A stretch of 64,000 nucleotides of DNA from Nocardioides sp. Root190 (GCF_001428565.1 NZ_LMIA01000008.1:55761-119760), one strand, 5' to 3'. Numbered from the stretch's first letter, positions 7,817-19,057 are shown. A program made the numbers and translations. The notes: generated by a model not told the origin, from the sequence alone.

Positions 7817-10800
7817 TGCCGCAGCGCCTCCAGGAAGGTGTGGGAGTCGACCATCCGGTTGTCGATCGCGACGGGGGACATGCTCCGGCGCAGGATGTTG
7901 ATCTGCCAGTTGCGGTGCCCGGGGGTCCCGGTCTGCTCGATCTTGGTGTTGGGGCTGGTCAGGTCGAACTGGCTGTTGAAGTCGCCCACCGTGACCTTCA
8001 TGATGCCGTGCTCGTCGATGGCGACGGTGCGGGACGTGTTGCTCATCCGCAGCGCATAGATCAGCAGGAAGGCCGTGACGACGGAGAGCGTTGCGCTCAG
8101 GCCGATGTCGTCCTGGACGGTGCCCTTCCAGGCCATCCGGCCCACCACGGCGGCACAGGCCAGCGCCACCAGGATCGCGATCGGCGCCAGGCTGTCGTTG
8201 CCACGCTTGGAGTGGAACGGGACGCGCTTGGGCTCGGACACGGCCGCGACCACGGCAGCGGCGATCGAGGTGTCGGACCGGACGGGCTCGGGCTCGGGCT
8301 CGACCTCGGGCTCCGGTGCGGGCTCGACCTCGGGCTCGGGCTCGACCTCGGGCTCGGGCTCGACCTCGGGCTCGGGCTCGGGCTCCACCTCGGGCTCCGG
8401 TGCCGGCTCGATCTCCGGCTCGACGGCCGGCTCCACCTCGGGCTCGGGTTCCGCGACCGGATCGTCGAACGCCGAGGCGACCTCGTTCGACGCGTCGGAC
8501 GAGGCACCCCACTGCTCGAGCAGGCTGGCTGCGGTCGTCGGCGTCCGGGGGGCGGCGACAGGGACATCAGCGGCGTCCTCGTCGGCGGAGTGGTCGCTCG
8601 CGTCCTCCACGGGAGCCGACGTCGCCCGCCACTGCTCCACGAGGGTCGGGGCACGCTCGAAGTCGGGGACGGACGCGACCGGCTCCTCCTCGGCAGCGTC
8701 ATCAGTGTCGTCCTCGGAGGACGAGAGGAGGTAGTGCGCTTCCTCGCCCGCTGCTGCCTCGAGCTGGGCTGCTTCGAGCTCGGCGGCGGCTTGTTCGGCG
8801 GCGGCCTGGTCGGCGGCGGCCTGGTCGAGAAGAGCCTGCACGCGACCGGCCTCGGCAGCTGCCTCGGCGTCGGCGCGGGCCTGGGCGGCCTCGGCGAGGG
8901 CTTCCTCGCGCTCGCGGGCCAGCTCGGCGGCACGTTCCTCGGCGGCGGCGGTCGCCGCTGCTTGCTCGGCAGCCAGGGCGTCGGCGTCGGCGCGGGCCCG
9001 GGCGGCCTCGGCGAGGGCTTCCTCGCGCTCGCGGGCGAGCTCGGCAGCACGTGCCTCGGCCGCGGCTTCGGTGGCGGCGATGGCTGCTGCCGTCGCGGCA
9101 GCACTGGCGTCGGCCTGCTCGGTGGCGCGGGTCTCGGCGTCGGCGCGGGCCTGGGCGGCCTCGGCGAGCGCGTCCTCGCGTTCGCGGGCGAGGTCGGCGG
9201 CACGTGCCTCGGCAGTTGCGATCGCCGCGGCGGTGGCCAGGGCGCTGGCGTCGGCCTGCTCGGCGGCGCGAGCCTCGGCATCGGCGCGGGCCTGGGCGGC
9301 TTCGGCGAGTGCTTCCTCGCGCTCGCGCGCCATCTCGGCGGCGCGGGCCTCGGCGGCGGCTGCCGCGGCGGCGGTGGCGGCGGCCTGCTCGACAGCGCGG
9401 GTCTCGGCGTCGGCGCGGGCCTGGGCGGCCTCGGCGAGTGCTTCCTCGCGCTCGCGGGCCAGCTCTGCGGAGCGGGTCTCGGCCGCGGCACGGGCTTCGG
9501 CCAGCTCGGCAGCATGGGTCTCGGCGTCGGCGCGGGCCCGGGCGGCCTGGGCGAGTGCTTCCTCGCGCTCGCGCGCCATCTCCTCGGCGCGGGTCTCGGC
9601 CGCGGCGCGGGCCTCGGCCAGCTCGGCGGCGCGGGTCTCCGCCTCGGCGCGGGCCTGGGCGGCCTGGGCGAGGGCGTCCTCGCGTTCGCGGGCGAGGTCT
9701 CCGGCGAGTGACTGGGCGGCCACCGTGGCCTCGGCCTGCTCGGCGGCGGTGAGCTCCGCCGCGGCGCGGGCCTCGGCGGCTTCAGCCAGCGCGTCCTCGC
9801 GTTCGCGGGCCAGCTCGCTGGCACGGGACTCGGCCGCGACGCGGGCGACGGTCTGCTCGGCGGCGCGGAGCTCGGCGTCGGCGCGGGCCTGGGCGGCCTC
9901 GGCGAGGGCGTCCTCGCGTTCACGGGCCATCTCGGCTGCCCGGGACTCCGCAGCGGCGCGGGCCTCGGCCTGCTCGGCTGCCCGGACCTCGGCGTCGGCG
10001 CGGGCCCTGGCCTGCTCGGTCGCAGCGGCCTCGGCCTCGGCGCGGGCGCGGGCGTGCTCGAGCGCGGTCTCCCTGGCCTGGACGAGGTCGGTGTGGAGGG
10101 CGTCCAGCGCCACGGTGTGGGTCTCGGCGGCCTTCTCCAGCTCGGCGAGCGCGCTGGTGGCGCGGGCCTCGGCCTCGGTACGTGCGTGGGTCGCCTCGGC
10201 AGCGAACTCCGCAGCCAGCGCGAGCGCCTCGGTGGCGGCCTTCTTCTCCTCGGCAAGTGCTGCGGCGGAGCGGTGGGCGGCCGCTGCTGCTGCCTGGGCC
10301 TCGCTGGCGAGCTCGAGCTGCTCGCGGGCGGCGACCTCGGCCAGACGTCGGGCCTCGTGCGCCTCCTCGGCACGGTGGGCCTGCTGGGCGGCGGACTCGT
10401 CGGCGGCGACCCGCGCGACAGCCTGCTCCTCGGCGCGCGACGCGGCGTCCTCGGCACGCTGCTCGGCGGCTTCTGCGGTCTCGAGCGCGATCCGGGCGAG
10501 GTCGGCCTGCTCCAGGGCGGCGTGCTCGGCGGCCTGGCGTGCCTCGTGGGCCTCGCGGGCGAGTCGGGCGTGCTCGGCGGCGGCCTGCTCGGCGGCGGCG
10601 CGCTCGTCCACGGCCTGGCGGGCCAGTGCACCGTGCTCCTCGGCACTCGCGGCAGCCTGCTCGGCGAGCAGTCGAGCGCGTTCCTCTGCTGCTTCGGCGG
10701 CGCGATGGGCGTCCTGTGCCAGGGCGGCCTGCTGGCGGGCGGCGTCCTCGGCGAGCGCGCGGGCCTGGGCGATCTCGGTGGACGTGCGCTCGGCGGCCTC

Positions 10801-12864
10801 GCGCTCCTCGAGCATCCGCCGGGCGAACTCGGCGTGCTCGGCAGCGCTGGTGGCAGCGGCTTCCGCCATCACCCGGGCGTAGTTCTCGGCGGCTGCGCGG
10901 TCCTCGTGGGCCTGGCGCGCGGCGTCGGCGTAGCTGCTGGCGGAGGCTTCGGCCTCGTGGCGTGCGGTGGCGGCAGCAGCCGCCAGGTCGGCCTGCTCGC
11001 GGGCCCGCTCCTCGGCGGCCTCGCGTGCGGCGTGCGCGGCAGCGGCGTGCTCGGCCTGCTCGACGGCGTGGCGCTCGGCGTCCTCGCGGCGAGCCGACTC
11101 GGCGCCCGCCAGCTCGGCGCGCTCGCGGGCAGCCCGTTCGGCCGCTTCGCGGGCCTCGAACTCGGCACGGGCCAGGTCCTCGGCCTCCGTGCGGGCGCGG
11201 TGGGCGATCTCGGCGGTCTCGGCCTGCGCCTGGGCCAGGCGGTCCGCCTCGGCGCGTGCCTCGTTGGCCCGCTGGGCGGCCTCCTCGGCGACGAGGCGCT
11301 CGGCGGCCTGCTCGGCGGCGGCCATCTCGGCGTCCCGACGAAGACGCGCTGCCAGGGCGGCGACGACCTCGGCGTTGGCGGACGGCTCCGGAACCTCGCC
11401 GTCGCTCTCGGCGGCGGCCTCGGCCTCCGCCTCCAGGATCGGGGCGAGCTCGGCCTCGATCTCGGCCCGCGCATGGGCCAGGACCTCGGAGGGCCGACGG
11501 GGTACGTCGTGGGGCCGGTCGATGTTCGGGATGGGCTCCTCGAGCAGCGGCGGCTCGACGAAGTCAGCCAGCGGCCGGGCGTCCGGCTTCGGCGCGGCGC
11601 TGGCCGAGCCGCGGCGGCGCAGGCGCGCGAGGCCCTTCGGCGCGGGTGCCGGGAACGGTTCGGCGAATCCGCCGTCGACCGCGGCCGCGATCACCCACTG
11701 GCCGGCCTCCTCGTCCGTGGCGCGGTGCTGGGGCCGGGCCTCGGAGGCAGGCTCCGGCACGGGCTCCGGGGCCGCCTCCGGGGCAGGCTCGAGTTCGGGA
11801 GTCTGCTCGGCGTCGTGGTCGGTCTCCGCGCTCGGGACCGGCTCGTCCTCGGTCTCGTCCTCGATCTCGTCGGGAACGAACTGCTCCTCGACCACGTCAG
11901 CTGGCCCATCGGCTGGCACGCCGGTCACGTCGTCGGCCGTCTCGACGGGCACGTCGATGAGCCAGGTCTGGGAGGTCAGCGGGTCCGACTCGTCGTCCGG
12001 GGCGTCGCCGGCGGGGGAGCCGAGGGGGTCGCTCAGCGGGTCGCTCAGGGGACGGCGGGTGGCGCGGGAGATGATCGCGGACCAGTCGCCGGGCTCGATC
12101 GGGCCCTGGTCCGGCTCCTCGATCGGCTCGGGGATGCGCCGCTCGGTGGCCTCGCCGGTCGGTTCGGCTGCGCGCTGGAGGCGTTGCTCGGCCATCCGGG
12201 CGGCCAGTGCGGAGGGAGCGGTGTCGTGCCCGACGGCGCGGTCGATGACCGCAGCCCAGTCGTCGGCTGCCGGCTCGTCGGCTGCCGGCTCGTCGCGGGT
12301 GGGCGCTGCCTGTCGGTCCTCGACCGGGGCCCCGGGGCCGGTCTGGTCCTCGATGTCGGGGCCGGTGTCCTCGCTCGCGGGCGCGGAGGAGTCCTCGGGA
12401 GCGTCCTCGGGAGCGTCCTCGACCTCGCTGTCGATCTCGCTGACGGCCTCATCGGCGGCCGACTCGTCAGCGGTCTCCTCGGCAGCGTCGGGGTCGACCT
12501 CCGTCTCCTCGGCGAGGTCCGCACCGTCGTCGATCAGCGATTCGGCGACACCGGGGATGCCGGAGGCCCGGTGGCCGACCCGGGCCGCGATGTTGTCGGG
12601 GTCGTCCTCGGCCAACGACTCGCTGTCCGGATCATGGGTCGCGGCAGCCGTCGGCTCGTGGGACTCCTCGGTCGCGATGACGCCGGCGGTGTGGCTGCGG
12701 CGCAGGAGCTCCTGCACGTCGTCGGCGTCGAGCTCGCCCACGGCGGGGAGGTCCTTGTCCCCGCGACGCCAGAGCCGTCCCCTCCGCCCCTTGCCGCGTC
12801 CAGGACGCGACTCGTCGAGACCGGAGTCCTCGGACTCCGGCTCGTCGTCGGTGACAGAGCTCAT
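7798..12864 (-). CDS. Giant Ala/Glu-rich coiled-coil membrane protein with 39-residue repeats
   Basis: 1688 residues. The first ~500 are acidic and disordered, with a repeated DWAAVIDRA / DWSAIISRA motif. Residues ~510-1370 are an almost uninterrupted Ala-rich coiled coil. Its last third (~950-1335) holds nine copies of [12 protein letters not shown] spaced 39, 39, 39, 39, 43, 47, 51 and 39 residues apart. Then come a Pro-Glu repeat ([15 protein letters not shown], ~1470-1525), two membrane helices (~1555-1605) and a ~75-residue beta-rich end shared with the next gene. It may be a cytoplasmic rod tethered to the membrane. TAGATT ends 8 bases before the ATG, suggesting a leaderless mRNA. Codon use matches the neighbours; function unknown. 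Confidence 0.85.
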   Translation of the reverse strand: MSSVTDDEPESEDSGLDESRPGRGKGRRGRLWRRGDKDLPAVGELDADDVQELLRRSHTAGVIATEESHEPTAAATHDPDSESLAEDDPDNIAARVGHRASGIPGVAESLIDDGADLAEETEVDPDAAEETADESAADEAVSEIDSEVEDAPEDAPEDSSAPASEDTGPDIEDQTGPGAPVEDRQAAPTRDEPAADEPAADDWAAVIDRAVGHDTAPSALAARMAEQRLQRAAEPTGEATERRIPEPIEEPDQGPIEPGDWSAIISRATRRPLSDPLSDPLGSPAGDAPDDESDPLTSQTWLIDVPVETADDVTGVPADGPADVVEEQFVPDEIEDETEDEPVPSAETDHDAEQTPELEPAPEAAPEPVPEPASEARPQHRATDEEAGQWVIAAAVDGGFAEPFPAPAPKGLARLRRRGSASAAPKPDARPLADFVEPPLLEEPIPNIDRPHDVPRRPSEVLAHARAEIEAELAPILEAEAEAAAESDGEVPEPSANAEVVAALAARLRRDAEMAAAEQAAERLVAEEAAQRANEARAEADRLAQAQAETAEIAHRARTEAEDLARAEFEAREAAERAARERAELAGAESARREDAERHAVEQAEHAAAAHAAREAAEERAREQADLAAAAATARHEAEASASSYADAARQAHEDRAAAENYARVMAEAAATSAAEHAEFARRMLEEREAAERTSTEIAQARALAEDAARQQAALAQDAHRAAEAAEERARLLAEQAAASAEEHGALARQAVDERAAAEQAAAEHARLAREAHEARQAAEHAALEQADLARIALETAEAAEQRAEDAASRAEEQAVARVAADESAAQQAHRAEEAHEARRLAEVAAREQLELASEAQAAAAAAHRSAAALAEEKKAATEALALAAEFAAEATHARTEAEARATSALAELEKAAETHTVALDALHTDLVQARETALEHARARAEAEAAATEQARARADAEVRAAEQAEARAAAESRAAEMAREREDALAEAAQARADAELRAAEQTVARVAAESRASELAREREDALAEAAEARAAAELTAAEQAEATVAAQSLAGDLAREREDALAQAAQARAEAETRAAELAEARAAAETRAEEMAREREEALAQAARARADAETHAAELAEARAAAETRSAELAREREEALAEAAQARADAETRAVEQAAATAAAAAAAEARAAEMAREREEALAEAAQARADAEARAAEQADASALATAAAIATAEARAADLAREREDALAEAAQARADAETRATEQADASAAATAAAIAATEAAAEARAAELAREREEALAEAARARADADALAAEQAAATAAAEERAAELAREREEALAEAAQARADAEAAAEAGRVQALLDQAAADQAAAEQAAAELEAAQLEAAAGEEAHYLLSSSEDDTDDAAEEEPVASVPDFERAPTLVEQWRATSAPVEDASDHSADEDAADVPVAAPRTPTTAASLLEQWGASSDASNEVASAFDDPVAEPEPEVEPAVEPEIEPAPEPEVEPEPEPEVEPEPEVEPEPEVEPAPEPEVEPEPEPVRSDTSIAAAVVAAVSEPKRVPFHSKRGNDSLAPIAILVALACAAVVGRMAWKGTVQDDIGLSATLSVVTAFLLIYALRMSNTSRTVAIDEHGIMKVTVGDFNSQFDLTSPNTKIEQTGTPGHRNWQINILRRSMSPVAIDNRMVDSHTFLEALRQWRPDL

Positions 12865-12872
12865 GAAACCTA

Positions 12873-12878
12873 AATCTA
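12873..12878 (-). promoter_or_regulatory. -10 box (TAGATT) for the giant coiled-coil gene
   Basis: TAGATT on the minus strand ends 8 bases upstream of the ATG at 12864 and overlaps the last codon of mshD. It gives the coiled-coil gene its own promoter although mshD lies just upstream on the same strand. Confidence 0.4.
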
Positions 12879-13763
12879 CTCAGGCGTGGCGGGTTTCGGG
12901 GATTGTTCCAGAACCTCCGCACGCCGGTACTGCACGTGGGTGTCCTGCGGAGCGTGCCCGAACCCGAGGCCGGCGTACAGCCGACGCGCCGCGGTGTTGT
13001 CGGCCTCGACGTACAACAGCACCTCCGCGACGCCGCGCGAGGCGAGGTGGTGGAGACCGGCGATGGTCAGCACCTTGCCCAGACCGCGCCCCTGCGCCGC
13101 CGGGCTGATGCCGAGCACGTAGACCTCGCCGGTGTGTGCGTCGTGCTGCTTGGTCCAGTGGAAACCGAGGAGTGCCCCGTCACTGTCGACGGCCATCAGC
13201 AGACCCGCCGGGTCGAACCACGGCTCGGCCCTGCGCTCGGCCAGACCGACGGCGTCGAGGCCACCCTGCTCGGGGTGGTGGGCGAAGGCAGCTGCGTTGA
13301 CCTCGAGGAGCGCGTCCGCGTCGCCCTCCCCGAAGTCGCGCAGGAGTACGCCGTTCGGCACCTCGGTGGCGGGAAGCGGCTGCACGGTCGGGCGCCTCAT
13401 CACCCACAGCTCCCGGGCGCGGGAGAAGTCGAGACGGGCAGCGATGGCCCGGGCCGCGGGGAGGTCCCCGTGGGACCAGGCGGCGAGCTCGCCCGCCTCG
13501 GCGCCGGCCAGGGCCGCGAGCCGACCTCCGAGACCGCGTCCCCGTGCGGCCGGGGCGACCACGACGTCCAGGTCGGTGCCGCGGCGCAGGGCGAATCCGT
13601 CCGCCGTGACCCAGGCGTCGGTGTCGTCGAGGCCGTGGTGTCGCAGCCGTAGCCGGACGGCCTCGTCGAGCGGGTCGGCACCGTCGTGCTCACGTGCCGC
13701 TCGGGCGACGTCCTCGATCCGTTCGAGGGCATCGCCGCCGGTCAGGAACTCCGCGGTGGACAC
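12876..13763 (-). CDS. mshD: Mycothiol synthase MshD
   Basis: MshD acetylates Cys-GlcN-Ins with acetyl-CoA, the last step of mycothiol synthesis. The 295 residues are two tandem GNAT domains. The N-terminal one has [18 protein letters not shown]. The C-terminal active one has [20 protein letters not shown], the acetyl-CoA loop [14 protein letters not shown] and the closing helix [19 protein letters not shown]. Length is normal. It starts with GTG and ends 11 bp before the coiled-coil gene. The presence of mycothiol synthesis confirms an actinobacterial host. Confidence 0.93.
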   Translation of the reverse strand: MSTAEFLTGGDALERIEDVARAAREHDGADPLDEAVRLRLRHHGLDDTDAWVTADGFALRRGTDLDVVVAPAARGRGLGGRLAALAGAEAGELAAWSHGDLPAARAIAARLDFSRARELWVMRRPTVQPLPATEVPNGVLLRDFGEGDADALLEVNAAAFAHHPEQGGLDAVGLAERRAEPWFDPAGLLMAVDSDGALLGFHWTKQHDAHTGEVYVLGISPAAQGRGLGKVLTIAGLHHLASRGVAEVLLYVEADNTAARRLYAGLGFGHAPQDTHVQYRRAEVLEQSPKPATPE

Positions 13764-13872
13764 GCCTCGACGCTATCGCGGGCGCTCCGGGCCATCGCCC
13801 CCACCCTGCGGCCAGCGGGAGTCCCCGCCCCGCCGTTTACACGTGACGCGACGACGCTGTAGGACTGGCCTC

Positions 13873-15429
13873 ATGAAACTCAGCCACGCGGTGGGTGGGG
13901 CGGCTGCGGCCCTCGGGGCGGTCGCCGTGCGTGACCTCGTCCAGAAGAAGCACGCGCTCCAGAGGAACTTCCCGGTCCTGGGCCACGCGAGGTACCTCCT
14001 CGAGAGGGTCGGACCCGAGCTGCGCCAGTACATCGTCACCGGCAACGACGAGGAGCGGCCCTTCAGCCGTGACCAGCGCACCTGGATCTACGCCTCCAGC
14101 AAGGAGCAGAACAGCTACTTCGGGTTCGGGACCGACCTGGACGTCGAGCACACGCAGGGGCACGCCTACATCAAGCAGCGGACCTTCGCGGACACGCTGC
14201 CGAGCGACCAGGACCACAACTGGACCTTGCCGAGCGCCAAGATCCTCGGCGGGCCGCGCGGACGGCGCAAGGCGTTCCGGCCCGCGTCGGTCGTCAACGT
14301 GTCGGCGATGAGCTTCGGATCGCTCTCGTCGAACGCAATCACCGCGATCAACAAGGGAGCCGCCGCCGCGGGCTGCCTGCACAACACCGGCGAGGGTGCG
14401 ATCTCGCCGTACCACCGCAACGGCGCCGACCTCGTCGTCCAGATCGGCACCGCCTACTTCGGCTGCCGCGACGAGCACGGCAACTTCTCGCTTCCCCGGC
14501 TCAAGGAGATGATCGCCTCCGCGCCGGTCAGCGCCCTCGAGATCAAGCTCAGCCAGGGAGCCAAGCCGGGCCTGGGTGGGCTGCTCCCGGCGCCGAAGGT
14601 GACGCGGGAGATCGCCGAGATCCGCGGCATTCCCGAGGGCAAGGACTGCTCCTCGCCCTCGCGGCACACCGCCTTCCACGACGTGGACTCGATGCTCGAC
14701 TTCGTCGAGATGCTGGCCGAGGAGACCGGTCTGCCCGTCGGCATCAAGTCAGCCGTGGGCGCCATGGACTTCTGGGAGGAGCTGGCCCGGTTGATGTCAC
14801 CGGGGGCGCGGGGCGTCGACTTCATCACCCTGGACGGCGGGGAGGGCGGCACCGGTGCGGCGCCGTTGATCTTCGCCGACTCGGTCTCGCTGCCGTACCG
14901 GATGGGCTTCTCGCGGGTCTACGGCACGTTCGCCGAGCTGGGGCTGACCGACCAGGTGACGTTCATCGGCTCGGCCAAGCTCGGCCTGCCCGACAACGCC
15001 GTGGTCGCGTTCGCGCTGGGCGCCGACATGATCAACGTGGCGCGCGAGGTGATGATGTCGATCGGGTGCATCCAGGCGCAGAAGTGCCACACCGACCACT
15101 GCCCGACCGGCGTCGCCACCCAGAACCCCTGGCTCGTGCACGGCCTCGACCCGGTCTCCAAGGCGGATCGCTGCGCCGTCTACCTGCGCACCCTCCGCAA
15201 GGAGCTGACCCGGGTCTCCGCCGCGGTCGGCGTCGCGCACCCCGCGCTGATCACCTGCGGCGACGTCGACATCTTCAGGGGCGACTACGACGCCCGCTCG
15301 CTCGCGTCCGTCTACGGCTACAAGGACGGGTGGGGCGAGCTCGGCCCGGACCTGCAGGCCGAGATCCTGCGCCTGATGCACCCGAGCGACCACTTCGACG
15401 AGCGGGGCGAGCAGACCGAGGGTCGCTGA
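13873..15429 (+). CDS. GltB-like FMN-binding glutamate synthase family protein
   Basis: A 518-residue stand-alone version of the FMN/Fe-S TIM-barrel domain of glutamate synthase. Visible are an N-terminal membrane-like helix, VVNVSAMSFGSLSSNAITAI, the Gly-rich stretch LDGGEGGTGAAPL, the phosphate-binding segment FIGSAKLGLPDNAVVAFALG, and CIQAQKCHTDHCPTGVATQ, whose cysteines match the GltB iron-sulfur region. It lacks the amidotransferase domain and GXGXG repeats, so glutamine-dependent glutamate synthesis is unlikely; the electron donor and substrate are unknown. The ATG at 13873 gives a family-like N-terminus. It converges on glnR with a 28-bp gap. Confidence 0.85.
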   Translation: MKLSHAVGGAAAALGAVAVRDLVQKKHALQRNFPVLGHARYLLERVGPELRQYIVTGNDEERPFSRDQRTWIYASSKEQNSYFGFGTDLDVEHTQGHAYIKQRTFADTLPSDQDHNWTLPSAKILGGPRGRRKAFRPASVVNVSAMSFGSLSSNAITAINKGAAAAGCLHNTGEGAISPYHRNGADLVVQIGTAYFGCRDEHGNFSLPRLKEMIASAPVSALEIKLSQGAKPGLGGLLPAPKVTREIAEIRGIPEGKDCSSPSRHTAFHDVDSMLDFVEMLAEETGLPVGIKSAVGAMDFWEELARLMSPGARGVDFITLDGGEGGTGAAPLIFADSVSLPYRMGFSRVYGTFAELGLTDQVTFIGSAKLGLPDNAVVAFALGADMINVAREVMMSIGCIQAQKCHTDHCPTGVATQNPWLVHGLDPVSKADRCAVYLRTLRKELTRVSAAVGVAHPALITCGDVDIFRGDYDARSLASVYGYKDGWGELGPDLQAEILRLMHPSDHFDERGEQTEGR

Positions 15430-15457
15430 CGCCCGCGCGCCGGGAGACCGCGCGACC

Positions 15458-16198
15458 TCAGGCGTCGAGCGAGCTCCGCTCGCCGACCCGCGCGGCGTCG
15501 GCCTCGGCGGCGGCGTCCTTGGACGGCAGCACGAACCGGTAGCCGACGTTGCGCACGGTTCCGATCAGCGTCTCGTTCTCGGGACCGAGCTTGGCGCGCA
15601 GGCGGCGCACGTGGACGTCGACGGTGCGGGTGCCTCCGAAGTAGTCGTAGCCCCACACCTCCTGCAGCAGCTGCTGGCGGCTGAACACGCGACCCGGGTG
15701 CTGGGCGAGGAACTTGAGGAGCTCGAACTCCTTGAAGGTGAGGTCGAGGACCCGGCCACCGACCTTCGCGGTGTAGGTCGCGTCGTCGACGACGACCTCG
15801 CCCGAGCGGATGACGTGCGCCTCGGGGTCGGCTGCGTCGCGGGCGGCGGCGAGCCGGCCGATCGCCAGCTTGATCCGCGCCTCGAGCTCGGCCGGGCCGC
15901 ACGTGTGGAGCACGACGTCGTCCATGCCCCAGTCGTGGTTGACGACGGCGAGGCCGCCCTCGGTGGCGACGAGGATGACGGGGACGTCGGTCCCGGTGGT
16001 GCGGATCAGGCGGCACAGGTCGCGCGAGCTCGCCAGGTCGTGACGACCGTCGACGAGCAGGAGGTCGGACTCCGGCGCCTCCAGGAGGGCGCTGCCCTCC
16101 GCGGGGAGGATCTTGACGTGGTGACCCAGCAGGGCGAGCCCGGGCAGGACCTCTGCCGAAGGCTGCAGTGCGCTGGTCAGGAGCAGAAGAGTGCTCAC
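15458..16198 (-). CDS. glnR: GlnR-type orphan response regulator (OmpR family)
   Basis: A 246-residue global nitrogen regulator of actinobacteria. The N-terminal receiver ([10 protein letters not shown]..., [20 protein letters not shown]) has the atypical GlnR-type pocket that works without a partner kinase. The C-terminal winged helix is near-identical to known GlnR proteins ([53 protein letters not shown]). An upstream in-frame ATG would add 34 odd residues; GTG 16198 has a GAGGAG ribosome-binding site and gives the family start VSTLLLLTS. No sensor kinase adjoins it. From memory, glnR lies near mshD and pstB in mycobacteria too. Confidence 0.88.
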   Translation of the reverse strand: MSTLLLLTSALQPSAEVLPGLALLGHHVKILPAEGSALLEAPESDLLLVDGRHDLASSRDLCRLIRTTGTDVPVILVATEGGLAVVNHDWGMDDVVLHTCGPAELEARIKLAIGRLAAARDAADPEAHVIRSGEVVVDDATYTAKVGGRVLDLTFKEFELLKFLAQHPGRVFSRQQLLQEVWGYDYFGGTRTVDVHVRRLRAKLGPENETLIGTVRNVGYRFVLPSKDAAAEADAARVGERSSLDA

Positions 16199-16323
16199 TC
16201 GTGGTCTCCTCACTGGCGCCGCGTGGCGAACGCCGTGTCGAGACCGAAACGCAACGCTGGGCCCCGGCCGGTTTCCCTGTAGGGAAGGATACCGAAACAA
16301 CGGTGCAACAGGGAAGGAAACCG
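16199..16323. promoter_or_regulatory. Divergent promoter region between glnR and the MoaD-like gene
   Basis: 125 bp. GTGTC-N6-GAAAC at 16235-16250 resembles half of a GlnR box (gTnAC-N6-GaAAc) with one mismatch, so autoregulation is possible. The near-direct repeats GGGAAGGATACCG (16282-16294) and GGGAAGGAAACCG (16311-16323), plus an inverted GGTTTCCCT at 16269-16277, are unexplained. GGAAGG of the second copy doubles as the ribosome-binding site of the next gene. Confidence 0.3.
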
Positions 16324-16605
16324 GTGGTGAATGAGATGCAGGTCATCCGGGTCCACTACTGGGCGGCCGCAAGATCTGCGGCCGGAGTGGCCGAGGAGGA
16401 CGTCGACGTCCCGGGGCCGGTCACGCTGGCCGACCTGCGTGCCGACCTGGTCCGGCGCCACCCCGAGAGCGACCGCCTCGCCGACGTGATCAAGGTCTGC
16501 TCGGTGGTCATCGGCGACCGCCCGGTGTCCTCCTCGGACCCGGGCTCCGTGCTGGTCGAGCCGGGTGACACCGTCGAGTTCCTTCCGCCATTCGCCGGAG
16601 GTTGA
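16324..16605 (+). CDS. MoaD/ThiS-family small sulfur carrier protein
   Basis: A ~93-residue ubiquitin-like beta-grasp protein: [15 protein letters not shown] at the N-terminus, [16 protein letters not shown] at the C-terminus. The terminal Gly-Gly is the residue pair that MoeB/ThiF-type enzymes adenylate and then load as thiocarboxylate. GTG 16324 follows GGAAGG by 6 bases; GTG 16327 and ATG 16336 are alternatives. No molybdopterin or thiamine genes adjoin it, so the sulfur acceptor cannot be named. It is divergent from glnR and 81 bp upstream of the polysaccharide locus. Confidence 0.8.
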   Translation: MVNEMQVIRVHYWAAARSAAGVAEEDVDVPGPVTLADLRADLVRRHPESDRLADVIKVCSVVIGDRPVSSSDPGSVLVEPGDTVEFLPPFAGG

Positions 16606-16686
16606 ACACACCCGGAGTGGTGACCCTCTAGACTCCGTCGGGGCCGTCCTCGATGACGGCTGTGGCCGTCCGTGCAGAGGAGAGCA

Positions 16687-18042
16687 GTGCCGAGCGAAAC
16701 CACCGCGCGCCCCGCGAGAGGGGTCACCGGCGGCGCTGCGCCTCCCGGTTCGTCGGCGGTCGTGACCCTGGTCGTGATGCTGCTCGCCGCCGCTCTGGTG
16801 CTGCTGGCCACGACCGGAGGCGTGATCGAGTCGATCGCCGCGGTCGGCGTGGCGGTCTACCTCACCCTGCTCGCCACCCTGGGCGCGACCCGCGTCGGCG
16901 TCATCACGCTGATGGGCGCCTTCGCCACCGCGCCGTCGTACAAGGGCCTGCTCCCGGCGGCGGACCCGGTGACGCCGACCGACGGTCTCCTGGTGCTCGG
17001 GTTCGCCCTGCTGCTCCCCGTCATGTTCAAGGGCAAGCTGCGGGTCCCGCTGCCCTACGTCATCGGCATCATCGTCGTGTTCTCCTTCGGGATGATCGCC
17101 ACCGTCCTGTCCGACCGATCGCTCGAGAGCTTCATCGCCCTGGCGTTCTGGCTGGTCGTGATGACCGCGCTGCCGGTCGCGGTGCTGCTGTGGCGCCCCT
17201 CGCCTCGGGTGATCCAGCTGCTGGCCTGGACCTACGTCGTCGGCCACCTGGGCAGCTGGGCGGGCGGGATCGCGACCGGCAAGATCACCGGCGGCCGTCA
17301 TTTCGGCATGACGAACCACCCCAACTACTTCGCCGAGGCCGGGATCATGGCCATCGCGTTGCTGATCTACCTCTTCTTCGAGCACCGGACCTGGCTGGCC
17401 CGCACCATCACCATGGGTGCCGCGGGCGTCGTCGGGGTCTCGGTCCTGCTCAGCGGCAGCCGTGGTGCGACGCTGGTCGTCGCGGTGATGGTCGTGATGA
17501 TCCCGATCGTGGAGCGTTCAGCGATCACCGGCTTCCTGTACGCCCTCGGCGGCGCCCTCGTGGTCGCGGCTGCGCCCTTCCTGCTCGACATCACCGGTAA
17601 CACCTCAGCGATCGACCGGTTGCTCGGCGGCGGCACGTCGTCGGGGTCCGACACCGCCCGTTCCGCCGGTCTGGAGACCGCCTGGGACCGGTTCTGGGCC
17701 AGTCCGTTCTTCGGCGACGGCCTGATCGACCTCTTCGACATCCACAACAACATGCTCGAGGTGGCCGTCGGGATCGGGATCTTCGGTCTCGTCGGCTTCC
17801 TCCTCGTGCTCTTCGCACTCGCCCGGCCGCTCTTCGGGGACTCGCCGCACCGCCGGCTCTGCTACACGATCTGGGCCTACCTCGGCTGGGGTCTGCTGAT
17901 CCCCAGCCTGTACGACCGCACGCTCTGGGTGCCGATGTGCCTGGCTGCGATCTGCTGGGCGGGCAGTCTCTCGGAGGACGACGACAAGGAACCGGCGGCC
18001 GAAGAGACGGCCGCACTCACGACGACGACGGCGAGGACCTGA
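16687..18042 (+). CDS. O-antigen ligase/polymerase-like membrane protein (Wzy/WaaL superfamily)
   Basis: A 451-residue polytopic protein with about eleven hydrophobic segments. The large outward loop before the last helices, with [19 protein letters not shown] and [20 protein letters not shown], follows the (W)...GxG...HN pattern of Wzy/WaaL enzymes, which join glycan chains from a lipid carrier. The Arg in [11 protein letters not shown] fits the conserved family arginine. GTG 16687 has an AGAGGAGAG ribosome-binding site. It opens the polysaccharide locus and is followed one base later by the UDP-glucuronate decarboxylase gene. Polymerase and ligase roles cannot be separated from sequence alone. 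Confidence 0.75.
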   Translation: MPSETTARPARGVTGGAAPPGSSAVVTLVVMLLAAALVLLATTGGVIESIAAVGVAVYLTLLATLGATRVGVITLMGAFATAPSYKGLLPAADPVTPTDGLLVLGFALLLPVMFKGKLRVPLPYVIGIIVVFSFGMIATVLSDRSLESFIALAFWLVVMTALPVAVLLWRPSPRVIQLLAWTYVVGHLGSWAGGIATGKITGGRHFGMTNHPNYFAEAGIMAIALLIYLFFEHRTWLARTITMGAAGVVGVSVLLSGSRGATLVVAVMVVMIPIVERSAITGFLYALGGALVVAAAPFLLDITGNTSAIDRLLGGGTSSGSDTARSAGLETAWDRFWASPFFGDGLIDLFDIHNNMLEVAVGIGIFGLVGFLLVLFALARPLFGDSPHRRLCYTIWAYLGWGLLIPSLYDRTLWVPMCLAAICWAGSLSEDDDKEPAAEETAALTTTTART

Positions 18043-18043
18043 C

Positions 18044-18979
18044 ATGCGCGTTCTGGTGACTGGAGGTGCCGGTTTCCTCGGCTCCCACCTCTGCGACCGG
18101 CTGATCGCCGAGGGCCACGACGTCCTCTGCGTCGACAACTACTACACGGGCACCAAGGACAACATCGCCGGCCTGCTCGGCAACCACCACTTCGAGCTGA
18201 TGCGGCACGACGTGACGTTCCCCCTGTACGTCGAGGTGGACCGGATCTACAACCTCGCCTGCCCGGCGTCGCCGATCCACTACCAGCGTGACCCGGTCCA
18301 GACGACCAAGACGAGCGTGCACGGCGCGATCAACATGCTCGGGCTCGCCAAGCGGGTCCGGGCCCGGATCCTCCAGGCCAGCACCAGCGAGGTGTACGGC
18401 GACCCCGAGGTCCACCCGCAGGTGGAGGAGTACTGGGGCAAGGTCAACCCGATCGGCATCCGCAGCTGCTACGACGAGGGCAAGCGGGCAGCCGAGACGC
18501 TCTTCTTCGACTACTGGCGCCAGCACGACCTCGAGATCAAGGTCATGCGGATCTTCAACACCTACGGTCCGCGGATGGATCCCGACGACGGTCGCGTGGT
18601 CAGCAACTTCATCGTGCAGGCGCTGCGCGGCGAGCCGATCACGATCTACGGCGACGGCCAGCAGACCCGCAGCTTCTGCTACGTCGACGACCTGATCGAG
18701 GGCATGTGGCGGCTGATGGAGAGCCCGCCCGAGTTCACCGGTCCGGTCAACGTCGGCAACCCGACCGAGAACACCATGCTGGAGCTGGCCGAGGCCGTCA
18801 TCCGGCTGGTCGGCGGCACCTCGAAGATCGAGTACCGTCCGCTGCCCTCCGACGACCCGCGGCAGCGTCGCCCCGACATCAGCATGGCGCGCAAGGAGCT
18901 CGACTGGGAGCCGTCCGTCGCCCTGGAGGACGGTCTGCGCGAGACCATCGACTACTTCCGCCACCGGCTGGCTCGCTGA
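18044..18979 (+). CDS. UDP-glucuronate decarboxylase (UDP-xylose synthase), SDR family
   Basis: 311 residues of the extended SDR fold: NAD-binding [10 protein letters not shown] near the N-terminus and the catalytic Tyr-Lys pair in [13 protein letters not shown]. The Uxs-specific stretches [28 protein letters not shown] and [20 protein letters not shown] separate it from epimerases. The enzyme converts UDP-glucuronate to UDP-xylose; the precursor would come from the UDP-glucose dehydrogenase encoded at 57.3 kb. It is in operon with the preceding Wzy-like gene and ends at a strong hairpin. Confidence 0.9.
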   Translation: MRVLVTGGAGFLGSHLCDRLIAEGHDVLCVDNYYTGTKDNIAGLLGNHHFELMRHDVTFPLYVEVDRIYNLACPASPIHYQRDPVQTTKTSVHGAINMLGLAKRVRARILQASTSEVYGDPEVHPQVEEYWGKVNPIGIRSCYDEGKRAAETLFFDYWRQHDLEIKVMRIFNTYGPRMDPDDGRVVSNFIVQALRGEPITIYGDGQQTRSFCYVDDLIEGMWRLMESPPEFTGPVNVGNPTENTMLELAEAVIRLVGGTSKIEYRPLPSDDPRQRRPDISMARKELDWEPSVALEDGLRETIDYFRHRLAR

Positions 18980-19002
18980 GCCTCCTGGAGGTCACGCTCC
19001 AA

Positions 19003-19038
19003 CGACAACGGCCGCCCCTCGGGGCGGCCATTGGTCGT
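19003..19038. terminator. Bidirectional hairpin terminator
   Basis: CGACAACGGCCGCCCC pairs with GGGGCGGCCATTGGTCG around a 1-3 base loop, with one bulge and one mismatch. It lies between two converging transcription units, so it can serve both. Confidence 0.7.
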
Positions 19039-19057
19039 CGTACGTCGAGCGGATGCG

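Noticed and set aside
10054..12873. Long plus-strand open frame (over 900 codons) opposite the coiled-coil gene
   Set aside because: It is the complement of Ala/Glu-rich repeats, giving Gly/Leu-rich low-complexity translation with no family motifs; the minus-strand frame has coherent domains and a start with a promoter.
13132..13872. Upstream extension of the GltB-like frame
   Set aside because: It runs antisense to mshD with Arg/Pro/Ser-rich translation; the family N-terminus begins at ATG 13873.
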